A stretch of DNA of 64,000 nt from Paenibacillus_AQ nitricinens (lineage in GTDB: Bacteria; Bacillota; Bacilli; Paenibacillales; Paenibacillaceae). This document shows, in pieces, positions 45,416-53,149 of the stretch. The DNA lies in assembly GCF_052056485.1 (NCBI RefSeq), contig NZ_CP183948.1:6386001-6450000 (forward strand), read 5' to 3'. A model generated the notes under the pieces. It had not been told where the DNA came from. It worked only from the letters and a program-made list of their open reading frames with translations, and made no database searches. Both the position numbers and the translations under genes were made by a program. Each line of letters starts with the position of its first letter. The first letter of the stretch is position 1.

Positions 45416-45690
45416 ATTACACTTTGTGCGATAGAATGCCTCTATACCTCGAACTCTGGATACTATTTGACGTTCGAATGACGTTCGAATAACGTTCGAA
45501 TAACCGATAGTTGCACTTTGTACATCTATTCAGCGTAAAAAGAGGCTCCGTCACACTTTAATTGCACTCTGTGCAACTAAAAGTAGGAAATTCTCGACCA
45601 TTGGCCAGATTCATCTAATTTAGTTGCAGAGAATACACTTATTGCTTCTTTTCTAACGAATCAGAGCTTTTAAGTGTATAAAGTGCAATT
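45416..45690. repeat. Island of related short repeats
   Basis: The 411-nt gap between the SDR and haem monooxygenase genes holds five related words: ATTACACTTTGTGCGA (45416), GTTGCACTTTGTACA (45510), ATTGCACTCTGTGCAA (45561), a weaker GTTGCAGAGAATACAC (45623), and, inverted, TGTATAAAGTGCAATT (45675-45690). The third is itself a near palindrome. No ORF or transposase remnant is present. Confidence 0.55.
45469..45501. repeat. Three tandem 11-bp repeats containing TTCGAA
   Basis: GACGTTCGAAT, GACGTTCGAAT, AACGTTCGAAT in perfect register. Each holds the palindrome TTCGAA, and the 11-bp period is about one turn of DNA, so three sites face the same side. Confidence 0.9.
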
Positions 45691-45750
45691 ATATATTCAG
45701 CCTAATGTTTATGTATGGATATCACACTACTGAACGGAGGTTTTCCTAAC

Positions 45751-46068
45751 ATGCTGGTAGTCACAAATACTATTAAAGTTAAAGAAGGTCATGGTGAAGC
45801 CATTGCTCAACGTTTTGGAGGAAATAATGGTGTACAGGATATGCCAGGATTCGTCCGCATGGAGGTTTGGCAAGGAAGTGCCAAAGAAGGTGTTGAGGAA
45901 TTAAAAATCTGTACCATGTGGGAGAATGAGGAGGCATTTAAAGGCTGGACCTCCAGTGACTCCTTCCGTCAATCACACCGCGGTGCTGGTGGGAATGAAG
46001 CCATTCTTGGTGCTTCGATCGACAAATATAAGCTGATGATCAGCCGAACACCTGGCACCAGCAATTAA
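45751..46068 (+). CDS. IsdG/HmoA-like haem-degrading monooxygenase (ABM fold)
   Basis: Small dimeric ferredoxin-fold enzyme, 105 residues from ATG 45751, which has GGAGG ten bases upstream (ORF start 45715 rejected). The catalytic triad of IsdG-type haem oxygenases is present: Asn near residue 6 in VVTNTIKV, Trp in TMWENEEAFKGW and His in SDSFRQSHRG. Such enzymes open haem, releasing iron, and need an electron donor. It is not next to haem-uptake genes. Other antibiotic-biosynthesis-monooxygenase proteins share the fold, but Asn-Trp-His argues for haem. No clear Fur box was seen upstream. Confidence 0.85.
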   Translation: MLVVTNTIKVKEGHGEAIAQRFGGNNGVQDMPGFVRMEVWQGSAKEGVEELKICTMWENEEAFKGWTSSDSFRQSHRGAGGNEAILGASIDKYKLMISRTPGTSN

Positions 46069-46148
46069 GTGTAGAGATTGGACGACTAGTCCCAATAGCT
46101 ATTCGTATAACTTACGTCTACAATTAACAAAAGTACGACTGCCGCGAC

Positions 46149-46205
46149 AAAAACAACAGGGATGCCCTAAGCCGATATGGCTTTGAGACATCCCTGTTGT
46201 TTTTT
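46149..46205. terminator. Bidirectional intrinsic terminator
   Basis: Perfect 15-16 bp stem AAAACAACAGGGATG/CATCCCTGTTGTTTT between the convergent monooxygenase and MMPL genes. Confidence 0.92.
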
Positions 46206-46217
46206 ACAGTGTGTCGC

Positions 46218-48437
46218 TTATTGCTCACTAACATGAGGCAAAGCTTGCTCCACCTCTTGATGTTTCCCCGGCCAGAATGCCCACCGGCCAAAAAGTGTCG
46301 TAATAGCGGGCACAAGGAACGGACGAACTACGAAGGTATCAAGTAGGATACCTAGCGCGGTGATGATACCAAATTGCACAAGCACCTGAATCGGTAAGCT
46401 AGCTAATACAGCAAAAGTACCTGCCAGAATGAGGCCTGCCGAGGTAATTACTGAGCTGGTCTCATTCACGCCTTCCGCGATCGCCTGCTTAAGCGGCATG
46501 GTCTTACGCTTTTTCCAAATATTCGAGATCATAAAGATATTATAATCTTCTCCAAGTGCCACCAGGAATACAAAGGAATAGAGCGGGATCGCTCCTTGAA
46601 TAGCATCTGCACCCATCACATAGTGAATGATAATCCAGCCTAAGCCAAGTGCAGAGAAGAAGGAGAGAATAACTGTTCCGACCAGATAAATAGTTGCCAC
46701 TATCGAACGCAGATATATCAACAACAGCAAAGTGATCAACCCGATAACAACAGGGATAATCAGATCGGTGTCGCGATCTCCGATTTTTTTGGTATCATAC
46801 TGAGTCGCTGTCTGACCACTTACCCACACATGATCTGAAGGACTCTCTACCCCTACATCAATCAGCGCTTGCTCTGCCGTTTCTAAAAGGGCTGGAATAT
46901 GCCCCATCGCTTCAAGTGAATAAGGATTGTTCTTAAATTCGATATCAAAACCCAGAATATCCTTGTTCACAGCGCCCTGCTGCGGATCAGAAACCGTATC
47001 CACATACGTGAGCCCTCCGAGAATGACTTTAAGGTCCTCTCCACTCGCTTGCCCCTTAGTATTAATAATCAGTTTAGCGGGAGCTAGTTCGCCCGGTGAA
47101 AACTGCTTACCGATGAGGTCGAACCCTTCGCGGGACTCCATATTTTTAGGAAAAGAAGAGAGGATATCATACGTAAACTTGATTCCACTGGAGAATGAAG
47201 CCAGAATCCCCAGTCCGATAACGGTCACTCCTACGATAGCCCAAGGCCTGGAAACTACAAATCCGCCAATCCCTTTTTTATGGGAGACTTTAAGTTCTGG
47301 AACTGGTTTCCCTTTAGCCTTAGCCCGTTCAACCTCCATTTGCGGCGTGCGCGGAATGAATGGGAAGAACGAGGTCCGTCCGAAGATCGCCAAAAGTGCA
47401 GGTACAAGCGTTAAGCTAGCAATTCCCATAATGAAAATCGAAACACTGAACGGTATTGCAAAGCGATGATATGCTCCATACTTAGCCAGTAATAGCGCGA
47501 ACAGTGCGAGCACAACGGTGAAACCACTCATTGCAATAGCCCCTGAAGAATCGGTAATGGAACGAAGCAGGGCACGAGTTTTGCTTTGCTCTATCTTCAG
47601 AAGCTGACGGAATCGCGAAATCAGGAACAAACAATAGTCCGTACCCGCACCGAACAACAGAACCGTCATGATGGAGACTGCCTGCGAATCCACGGTGATC
47701 CAGCCTTCTTGCGCCATTTTTCCAAGGATCGGGCTAGTAATACCATAAGCGAATCCAACAGCAATAAGCGGAATAAACGCCAAGATAGGCGAACGATAAA
47801 TCACCAATAAGAACACCAGCACAAGCACAACCGTAGCAATCAGCAAGGAAACGTCTGCGTTCTGGAACAGTCCAGTAGCATCGATAGATATACCCACTGG
47901 ACCCGTAACACGTAAACTCAGGTCTTTTCCATCCGCCTTAGCAGTGGACGGATCTCCTCCGGTCTCCGTGTTTATGATCTTTTTCATTTCTGTCACAGCT
48001 TCGCCGAGCTGATCACTATCTGCCGTTTTATCAAAAAGCACCGGGGTTACCAGCGTACTAAGATCCTCGGATAACGAGGCCTGTAGTGCTTGTGGCGGCA
48101 GCTGTCCTAATGGAGGGACAAAATTCTGATGGGGCAATGGTTGCTGCTCCAACTTCTTGTACACAGCAGTGATATGTACTAAATCATCTTGTGAAAGCCC
48201 ACCTTCTCTATGCCATACGAGCAGCGCAGGCACTCCGCTTCCACTAGGGAATTCCTGCTCTGCAATAGCTGCTGCCTGTACCGACTGTGCATCATCTGGG
48301 AGGTTAGGCGCATTATTAGCAACCTGAGAATTCACTGCAGGCCATAACAGGGTAAGTGCACCTACAAGCACTATCCACACGAGAAGAGTAATCCACTTCG
48401 TCTTTTTTCCTGCCACCCATTTTCCATAGCCTGACAT
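46218..48437 (-). CDS. MMPL-family transporter (RND superfamily)
   Basis: Large membrane exporter, about 739 residues. Two repeats, each one helix, an outer domain and a five-helix block: MMPL landmarks LFGAGTDYCLFLISRFRQLL near residue 255 and ALGEDYNIFMISNIWKKRK near 625, with the proton-relay Asp in each. Exports lipids, peptides or drugs in relatives (cf. B. subtilis YdgH/YdfJ). The ORF begins at 48461, but AAAGGAGAGG lies inside it; ATG at 48437 (MSGYGKWVAG) with AGAGG nine bases upstream is preferred, ATG 48443 also possible. It follows the ABC exporter operon but is separated by a terminator. Confidence 0.9.
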   Translation of the reverse strand: MSGYGKWVAGKKTKWITLLVWIVLVGALTLLWPAVNSQVANNAPNLPDDAQSVQAAAIAEQEFPSGSGVPALLVWHREGGLSQDDLVHITAVYKKLEQQPLPHQNFVPPLGQLPPQALQASLSEDLSTLVTPVLFDKTADSDQLGEAVTEMKKIINTETGGDPSTAKADGKDLSLRVTGPVGISIDATGLFQNADVSLLIATVVLVLVFLLVIYRSPILAFIPLIAVGFAYGITSPILGKMAQEGWITVDSQAVSIMTVLLFGAGTDYCLFLISRFRQLLKIEQSKTRALLRSITDSSGAIAMSGFTVVLALFALLLAKYGAYHRFAIPFSVSIFIMGIASLTLVPALLAIFGRTSFFPFIPRTPQMEVERAKAKGKPVPELKVSHKKGIGGFVVSRPWAIVGVTVIGLGILASFSSGIKFTYDILSSFPKNMESREGFDLIGKQFSPGELAPAKLIINTKGQASGEDLKVILGGLTYVDTVSDPQQGAVNKDILGFDIEFKNNPYSLEAMGHIPALLETAEQALIDVGVESPSDHVWVSGQTATQYDTKKIGDRDTDLIIPVVIGLITLLLLIYLRSIVATIYLVGTVILSFFSALGLGWIIIHYVMGADAIQGAIPLYSFVFLVALGEDYNIFMISNIWKKRKTMPLKQAIAEGVNETSSVITSAGLILAGTFAVLASLPIQVLVQFGIITALGILLDTFVVRPFLVPAITTLFGRWAFWPGKHQEVEQALPHVSEQ

Positions 48438-48573
48438 TCCCTTCATCCTCTCCTTTACCATGCAGCCTTAAAAATGAGCCGCGGGTCATTTTTAATTCTA
48501 TCATATATATGCTTTAATTTTTAATCAAACTTTTTTTATTTTTCCGAAAAATCAAAACACCTCACCACATATA

Positions 48574-48626
48574 AAATACCCCTCTCTTCACATTGAAAAT
48601 CAGCAACATGTGAAAAGAGGGGTTTA
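48574..48626 (-). terminator. Intrinsic terminator of the MarR-ABC operon
   Basis: ACCCCTCTCTTCACAT pairs with ATGTGAAAAGAGGGGT (one mismatch); the minus-strand tail is ATTTTATAT. Confidence 0.8.
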
Positions 48627-48663
48627 TGGTCTGCTACACTTTTTTCTTTACTTCAATTTAGAT

Positions 48664-50553
48664 TTAGCCTGCGTCCAAATCTCCTTCAGAGAACTGACTG
48701 TTATAGAGATCAGCATAGAATCCGCCTTGTGCCAGCAGCTCCTCATGGTTGCCCTTCTCGATTACACTACCTTGTTTCATAACAAGGATAAGGTCGGCAT
48801 CTCGAATCGTCGAAAGACGGTGGGCAATTACAAAGCTGGTTCTGTTTTGCATCAATGCCTTCATTGCTTTTTGAATCAACAATTCGGTCCGTGTATCGAC
48901 ACTGCTTGTTGCTTCATCAAGAATGAGGATCGATGGATCAGCCAGAATCGCACGGGCAATCGTGATCAGCTGCTTTTGTCCTTGTGAAATATTAGAAGCT
49001 TCTTCATTTAACACCGTATTATAGCCAAGCGGAAGTGTGCGGATAAAGTGATCGGCATGGGCAGCCTTGGCCGCACGCACCACATCAGCCTCTGAAGCAC
49101 CTTCACGTCCGTAAGCAATGTTATCGCGGATCGTACCATTGAACAGCCAGGTATCCTGAAGCACCATACCAAATTTGCTGCGCAGGTCGCTCCGTTTCAT
49201 ATTGGTAATATTGACGCCATCAATGATAATTTCCCCATCGTTCAGCTCGTAGAAGCGCATCAACAGGTTAATCAAAGTGGTTTTACCAGCACCGGTAGGA
49301 CCGACAATTGCTATAGTCTGACCTGGACTAACCTCAATGTTCATGTCCTCAATCAGAATCGCATCTTCTTTATATCCGAATTTCACATGACGGAACTCAA
49401 CGGAGCCTTCCGGAGTACCATCATCAAGCTTCGCAACTGTAGTAGTAACTTCCTTAACTTCCTCTTCTTCATCCAGAAGTTCGAATACCCGTTCTGCAGA
49501 AGCAATCGTGGATTGAATAATATTAGCAATATTAGCCGTTTGTGCAATCGGCTGGGTGAACTGACGGGAATACTGAATAAAGGCTTGAATATCCCCGACA
49601 TCGATCATTTTTTTAGTAACAAAGATACCGCCGACTACACAAATCATTACATAACCCAAGTTACCAATAAACATCATGAGCGGCATAATCATACCGGACA
49701 TGAATTGGGCACGCCAGCCAGAGTCGTAAAGCTTATCGTTAATTTCATCGAAATCCTTAAGGGACTGCGGTTCACGACCAAATGCTTTAATAATCCGGTG
49801 ACCGGTATACATTTCCTCTACATGACCATTCAACTGACCAAGTGATTTCTGCTGGCCCACAAAATAAGTCTGCGAGCGCTTGGAGATAGCCATAATCACA
49901 ACGAAGCTGAGTGGCAATGTAACAATTGTAATCAAAGTCAGCCATGGGCTGATGGTAAGCATCATTACGATGACACCGATAATGGTGACAATAGAAGTAA
50001 TCAATTGAGTTAAGCTCTGCTGCAGCGTAGTACTGATGTTATCCACATCATTCGTAGCACGGCTTAGAATTTCCCCATGGGTACGGGAATCAAAATATTT
50101 CAAAGGCAAACGTTCCAGCTTGCTGTTGATTTGCTCACGCATGTCGTAGACGACCTTCTGAGCTACGCCAGCCATTACATACTGCTGGATATAGCTAAAC
50201 AGAGCACTAAGCAAATACAGACCCGCAAGGATGATCAGGATATCATTAATGTATCCAAAATCAATGGAAGCTCCCTCAACACCCATTAATTTACCATAAG
50301 CACCTTCAAACAGTTTAGTTGTTGCTTTACCCATAACCTTAGGACTGAAAATACTGAACACCGTACTGGCAATAGCCATAACTAGAACGATGATTAATTG
50401 AACCATACGAGGTCTTAAATATTTAATCAGACGACGAAGTGTACCCTTAAAGTCTTTAGCCTTTTCTGCAGGCATCCGCATGCCAGGTCCGCCACCAGGT
50501 CCAGGACCTTTATGGGCGCGTGGAGCTGCAGGCTTATTGTTTTGTTCACTCAT
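48664..50553 (-). CDS. Heterodimeric multidrug ABC exporter, catalytic half
   Basis: Half-transporter with membrane domain (about 45-350) and ATPase domain (about 385-615). Walker A GPTGAGKTT, signature ISQGQKQLITIARAIL (non-standard ISQGQ instead of LSGGQ), Walker B ILILDEATSSVDT with a normal catalytic Glu. The N-terminus is rich in Gly and Pro (PAAPRAHKGPGPGGGPGMRM). It overlaps the partner gene by 4 nt. The pair matches the YfiB-YfiC/LmrCD/TM287-288 type in which one ATP site is degenerate. Controlled by the MarR regulator at the head of the operon. Confidence 0.94.
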   Translation of the reverse strand: MSEQNNKPAAPRAHKGPGPGGGPGMRMPAEKAKDFKGTLRRLIKYLRPRMVQLIIVLVMAIASTVFSIFSPKVMGKATTKLFEGAYGKLMGVEGASIDFGYINDILIILAGLYLLSALFSYIQQYVMAGVAQKVVYDMREQINSKLERLPLKYFDSRTHGEILSRATNDVDNISTTLQQSLTQLITSIVTIIGVIVMMLTISPWLTLITIVTLPLSFVVIMAISKRSQTYFVGQQKSLGQLNGHVEEMYTGHRIIKAFGREPQSLKDFDEINDKLYDSGWRAQFMSGMIMPLMMFIGNLGYVMICVVGGIFVTKKMIDVGDIQAFIQYSRQFTQPIAQTANIANIIQSTIASAERVFELLDEEEEVKEVTTTVAKLDDGTPEGSVEFRHVKFGYKEDAILIEDMNIEVSPGQTIAIVGPTGAGKTTLINLLMRFYELNDGEIIIDGVNITNMKRSDLRSKFGMVLQDTWLFNGTIRDNIAYGREGASEADVVRAAKAAHADHFIRTLPLGYNTVLNEEASNISQGQKQLITIARAILADPSILILDEATSSVDTRTELLIQKAMKALMQNRTSFVIAHRLSTIRDADLILVMKQGSVIEKGNHEELLAQGGFYADLYNSQFSEGDLDAG

Positions 50554-52319
50554 GCTATTTCCTCCTCTGACAGCTGCGAGGATACGATCTCGCGGTACAC
50601 ATCACTGCTCGCGAGCAGTTCACGGTGAGTGCCCATTCCGGCGATTTCACCCTCATCAATAACAATAATCCGGTCGGCATCCATAACGGTACTAACCCGT
50701 TGAGCTACGATTAGAACAGTGGATTCCGTGGTTTCATCTTTGAGTGCCGCGCGGAGCTTAGCATCTGTTTTGAAATCAAGCGCTGAGAAGCTGTCGTCAA
50801 ACAGATAAACTTGAGGTTTTCTCACAAGCGCACGTGCAATGGACAACCGTTGTTTCTGACCGCCGGAGACATTACTACCGCCTTGAGCAATTTCCGAATC
50901 AAACCCATCTTTCATGGCTGAGACGAAATCGTAGGCCTGAGCTACCTTGGCTGCATGAATGATTTCTTCATCGGTAGCATCCTCTTTACCGTAGCGAATG
51001 TTTTCGTTAATCGTACCTGTGAACAATACCGCTTTTTGAGGGATGTAACCAATTTTGCTCCGTAGCTCTTCTTGTGTCATCTCACGTACATCTACTCCGT
51101 TCACACGTACAGCACCTTCGTTAACATCATAGAACCTTGGAATCAAGCTGAGCAGGGTAGATTTACCTGAACCTGTACCACCGATAATCGCCGTAACTTC
51201 ACCTGGACGAGCACTAAAGCTAATTTTCGAAAGTGCAGGTTGTTCCGCCCCAGGATAAGAAAAGGAAACATTATCGAATTCAACAAAACCACGCATATGA
51301 TCGCGGCCGTCTTTTTTAGTAGCTTGAGCCGTTGTTTGCAATTCACTCTCTGATGGATCTGTGAACTCCGGACGCATATCGAGCACTTCATTGATACGTA
51401 AGGCTGAAGCTGAAGCACGAGGAATCAGCACGAACATCATCGACACCATAATCAGGGAGAACATGATTTGCATCGCATATTGAATAAATGCCATCAGTGA
51501 GCCGACTTGTAAATCGCCATCGCCAATTCGAATCCCACCAAAGTAAAGAATTGCGATCATGGAAAAGTTCATAACAATCATCATAAGCGGCATCAAACCG
51601 GCCATGATTTTATTTACTTTGATCGCTGTGTCTGTCAGATCACGGTTAGCCTCGGAGAAGCGTTTATTCTCATGATCAATCCGGTTAAATGAACGGATAA
51701 CACGGATACCCGTCAAATGTTCACGTAACACCAGATTTAATTTATCCAGCTTGATCTGTATCGCTTTAAACAGTGGTAATCCCTTCATTCCGATAAAGAA
51801 AATTGCGCCAACGAGTACCGGAATAACTACTACAAAGATCAATGATAATTTCGCATCTTCAGATACCGCCATGATAATACCACCAATCATCATCATCGGT
51901 GCACCGATCATCATACGCAGCATCATAGTAAGTACCGTCTGTACCTGCGTAATATCATTCGTTGTACGGGTAATTAAAGATGCGGTACCGAGTTTATCAA
52001 ATTCATGTAGCGTGAAATTCTCTACATGGTTAAACACACGAGCACGGGTAAGTTTACCGAATCCTGCTGCCACTTTTGCCGATAAATAGCTGGCAATGAC
52101 TGAACATATAGCCCCGCCCCCTGCAACTAAAAGCATGAAGCTACCTATTTTCCAAATAAAACTACGATCTCCCTGAACAATTCCTTTGTCGACGATGTCG
52201 GACATCAGCGTTGGGAGGTATAAGTCGCCCATGGACTGTAAGAACACAAGAATTAATACAGCACCAATAGCTACTCGAAATGGCTTCAGTTGTTTAAATA
52301 ATTTAATCAAGCTTCTCAT
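50550..52319 (-). CDS. Heterodimeric multidrug ABC exporter, degenerate-site half
   Basis: Partner half-transporter, 589 residues: membrane domain (about 15-310), ATPase domain (about 335-580). Walker A GGTGSGKST and signature VSGGQKQRLSIARALV are normal, but Walker B reads YLFDDSFSALD, with Asp where the catalytic Glu should be, as in the non-catalytic subunit of heterodimeric exporters. ATG at 52319 overlaps the MarR gene by 17 nt; because GGAG touches that ATG, TTG at 52310 nine bases after GGAG is a good alternative start. It overlaps the next gene by 4 nt. Confidence 0.94.
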   Translation of the reverse strand: MRSLIKLFKQLKPFRVAIGAVLILVFLQSMGDLYLPTLMSDIVDKGIVQGDRSFIWKIGSFMLLVAGGGAICSVIASYLSAKVAAGFGKLTRARVFNHVENFTLHEFDKLGTASLITRTTNDITQVQTVLTMMLRMMIGAPMMMIGGIIMAVSEDAKLSLIFVVVIPVLVGAIFFIGMKGLPLFKAIQIKLDKLNLVLREHLTGIRVIRSFNRIDHENKRFSEANRDLTDTAIKVNKIMAGLMPLMMIVMNFSMIAILYFGGIRIGDGDLQVGSLMAFIQYAMQIMFSLIMVSMMFVLIPRASASALRINEVLDMRPEFTDPSESELQTTAQATKKDGRDHMRGFVEFDNVSFSYPGAEQPALSKISFSARPGEVTAIIGGTGSGKSTLLSLIPRFYDVNEGAVRVNGVDVREMTQEELRSKIGYIPQKAVLFTGTINENIRYGKEDATDEEIIHAAKVAQAYDFVSAMKDGFDSEIAQGGSNVSGGQKQRLSIARALVRKPQVYLFDDSFSALDFKTDAKLRAALKDETTESTVLIVAQRVSTVMDADRIIVIDEGEIAGMGTHRELLASSDVYREIVSSQLSEEEIA

Positions 52320-52824
52320 CTCCGTTCATTTGTAGCCTATCCCAATTAGGTGGTGGATTATCCTCAACAAAAGCATGTACCTTCAGCAATAGTTCTGTGA
52401 GCTGCTTAGTCTCTTTTTCACCTAAGTACTGTACGAGCTCATCCAGCATTGCATCTCTATATTGCTCTGCTCTTCGTGTGAGGTTTTTTCCACTCTCCGT
52501 CAATTTCACGCGTACGACTCTTCGGTCCGAAGGATCTGCGTGTCTTTCCACCATCTGTTTCGCCTCAAGACTATTAATCAATTGCGTAATAGTTGGAGGT
52601 GTGAATCCGAGGAGTCGGCTGATTTCAGATATCTTTAGACCCTCATCATCAGAATGATTCCATTTTTCAATGCATATCATTAAAGTCATCTCACTCGGCT
52701 TATGGCCTTCAACACCCTTTTGCCATTGGCCTTTATGCAGCCGTTTCATCGCCGCGAAAAGCCCGTGTGCGACTGAATTTTCAGTATTTTCTGTATTTCC
52801 TCCGTTTATCCCAATTTCTATCAC
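52303..52824 (-). CDS. MarR-family repressor of the ABC exporter operon
   Basis: Winged-helix regulator, about 173 residues: KISEISRLLGFTPPTITQLINSLEAKQMVERHADPSDRRVVRVKLTESG carries the recognition helix and the DxRxxR wing. It overlaps the first ABC gene by 17 nt. The operon starts from a perfect consensus promoter with two matching 13-bp palindromes at and downstream of the transcription start, so autorepression is likely, relieved by a drug ligand (inference). The start codon is uncertain: GTG 52824 lies almost on top of AGAGG, and no ATG, GTG or TTG stands at ideal spacing; AACGGAGG lies slightly downstream. Confidence 0.9.
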   Translation of the reverse strand: MIEIGINGGNTENTENSVAHGLFAAMKRLHKGQWQKGVEGHKPSEMTLMICIEKWNHSDDEGLKISEISRLLGFTPPTITQLINSLEAKQMVERHADPSDRRVVRVKLTESGKNLTRRAEQYRDAMLDELVQYLGEKETKQLTELLLKVHAFVEDNPPPNWDRLQMNGDEKLD

Positions 52825-52835
52825 CTCTAATTTAG

Positions 52836-52908
52836 TTAGGTCAGCTAATTATTAAACACTGAATTATTTAGGCTACCTAATTATATTTTCGGCACAACGC
52901 TTTGTCAA
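52836..52908 (-). promoter_or_regulatory. Consensus sigma-A promoter with two MarR-type operators
   Basis: On the minus strand TTGACA (52903-52908), exactly 17 nt, TATAAT (52880-52885). Operator 2, TTAGGTAGCCTAA (52868-52880), covers the transcription start; operator 1, TTAGCTGACCTAA (52836-52848), is 32 bp downstream, three helical turns. Both fit TTAGSTNNCCTAA. Confidence 0.88.
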
Positions 52909-52942
52909 ATTTTGAATACGGTATCAATTATTACGAAATAAA

Positions 52943-52970
52943 AAACTCCCAACCACAGAGGTAAGGAGTT
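52943..52970 (-). terminator. Intrinsic terminator of the receptor-peptide transcript
   Basis: On the minus strand AACTCC pairs with GGGAGTT and is followed by TTTTTATT, 54 nt after the peptide stop codon and just before the MarR promoter region. Confidence 0.75.
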
Positions 52971-53023
52971 CAATAAGCAGATATGTAACTATATATATTA
53001 TAATGTCGAACATAACTTTAATA

Positions 53024-53149
53024 TTAGAATCCTACTCCGTGCTCCATAGTCGTAATGCCTCCATGGCCGCCACCAATGGTCGGTTGACCAATAACGATGA
53101 AGCTAAACAATACTAAAATGCCGGCCATCATCAATAGTGATTTTTTCAT
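53024..53149 (-). CDS. Putative secreted signalling prepropeptide (41 aa)
   Basis: Too short for routine ORF calling. ATG at 53149 follows GGGAGGTGAGAAAAG, an ideal ribosome site. The product starts MKKSLLMMAGILVLFSFIVIG, a Sec-type signal sequence, and continues with a small Gly/His-rich tail containing GGGHGG and ending MEHGVGF. Its first 47 nt overlap, in another frame, the 3' end of the HTH-helical-repeat regulator gene, and a terminator follows. This is the arrangement of Phr, PapR, NprX and AimP peptides. By analogy the C-terminal five to seven residues (for example EHGVGF) would be the mature signal, reimported and bound by the regulator. The processing site is inference. Confidence 0.8.
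   Translation of the reverse strand: MKKSLLMMAGILVLFSFIVIGQPTIGGGHGGITTMEHGVGF

Noticed and set aside
53004..53010. TGTCGAA, a match to the Spo0A box, near the peptide stop codon
   Set aside because: A 7-bp match is expected several times in 64 kb by chance, and it lies downstream, not in a promoter.
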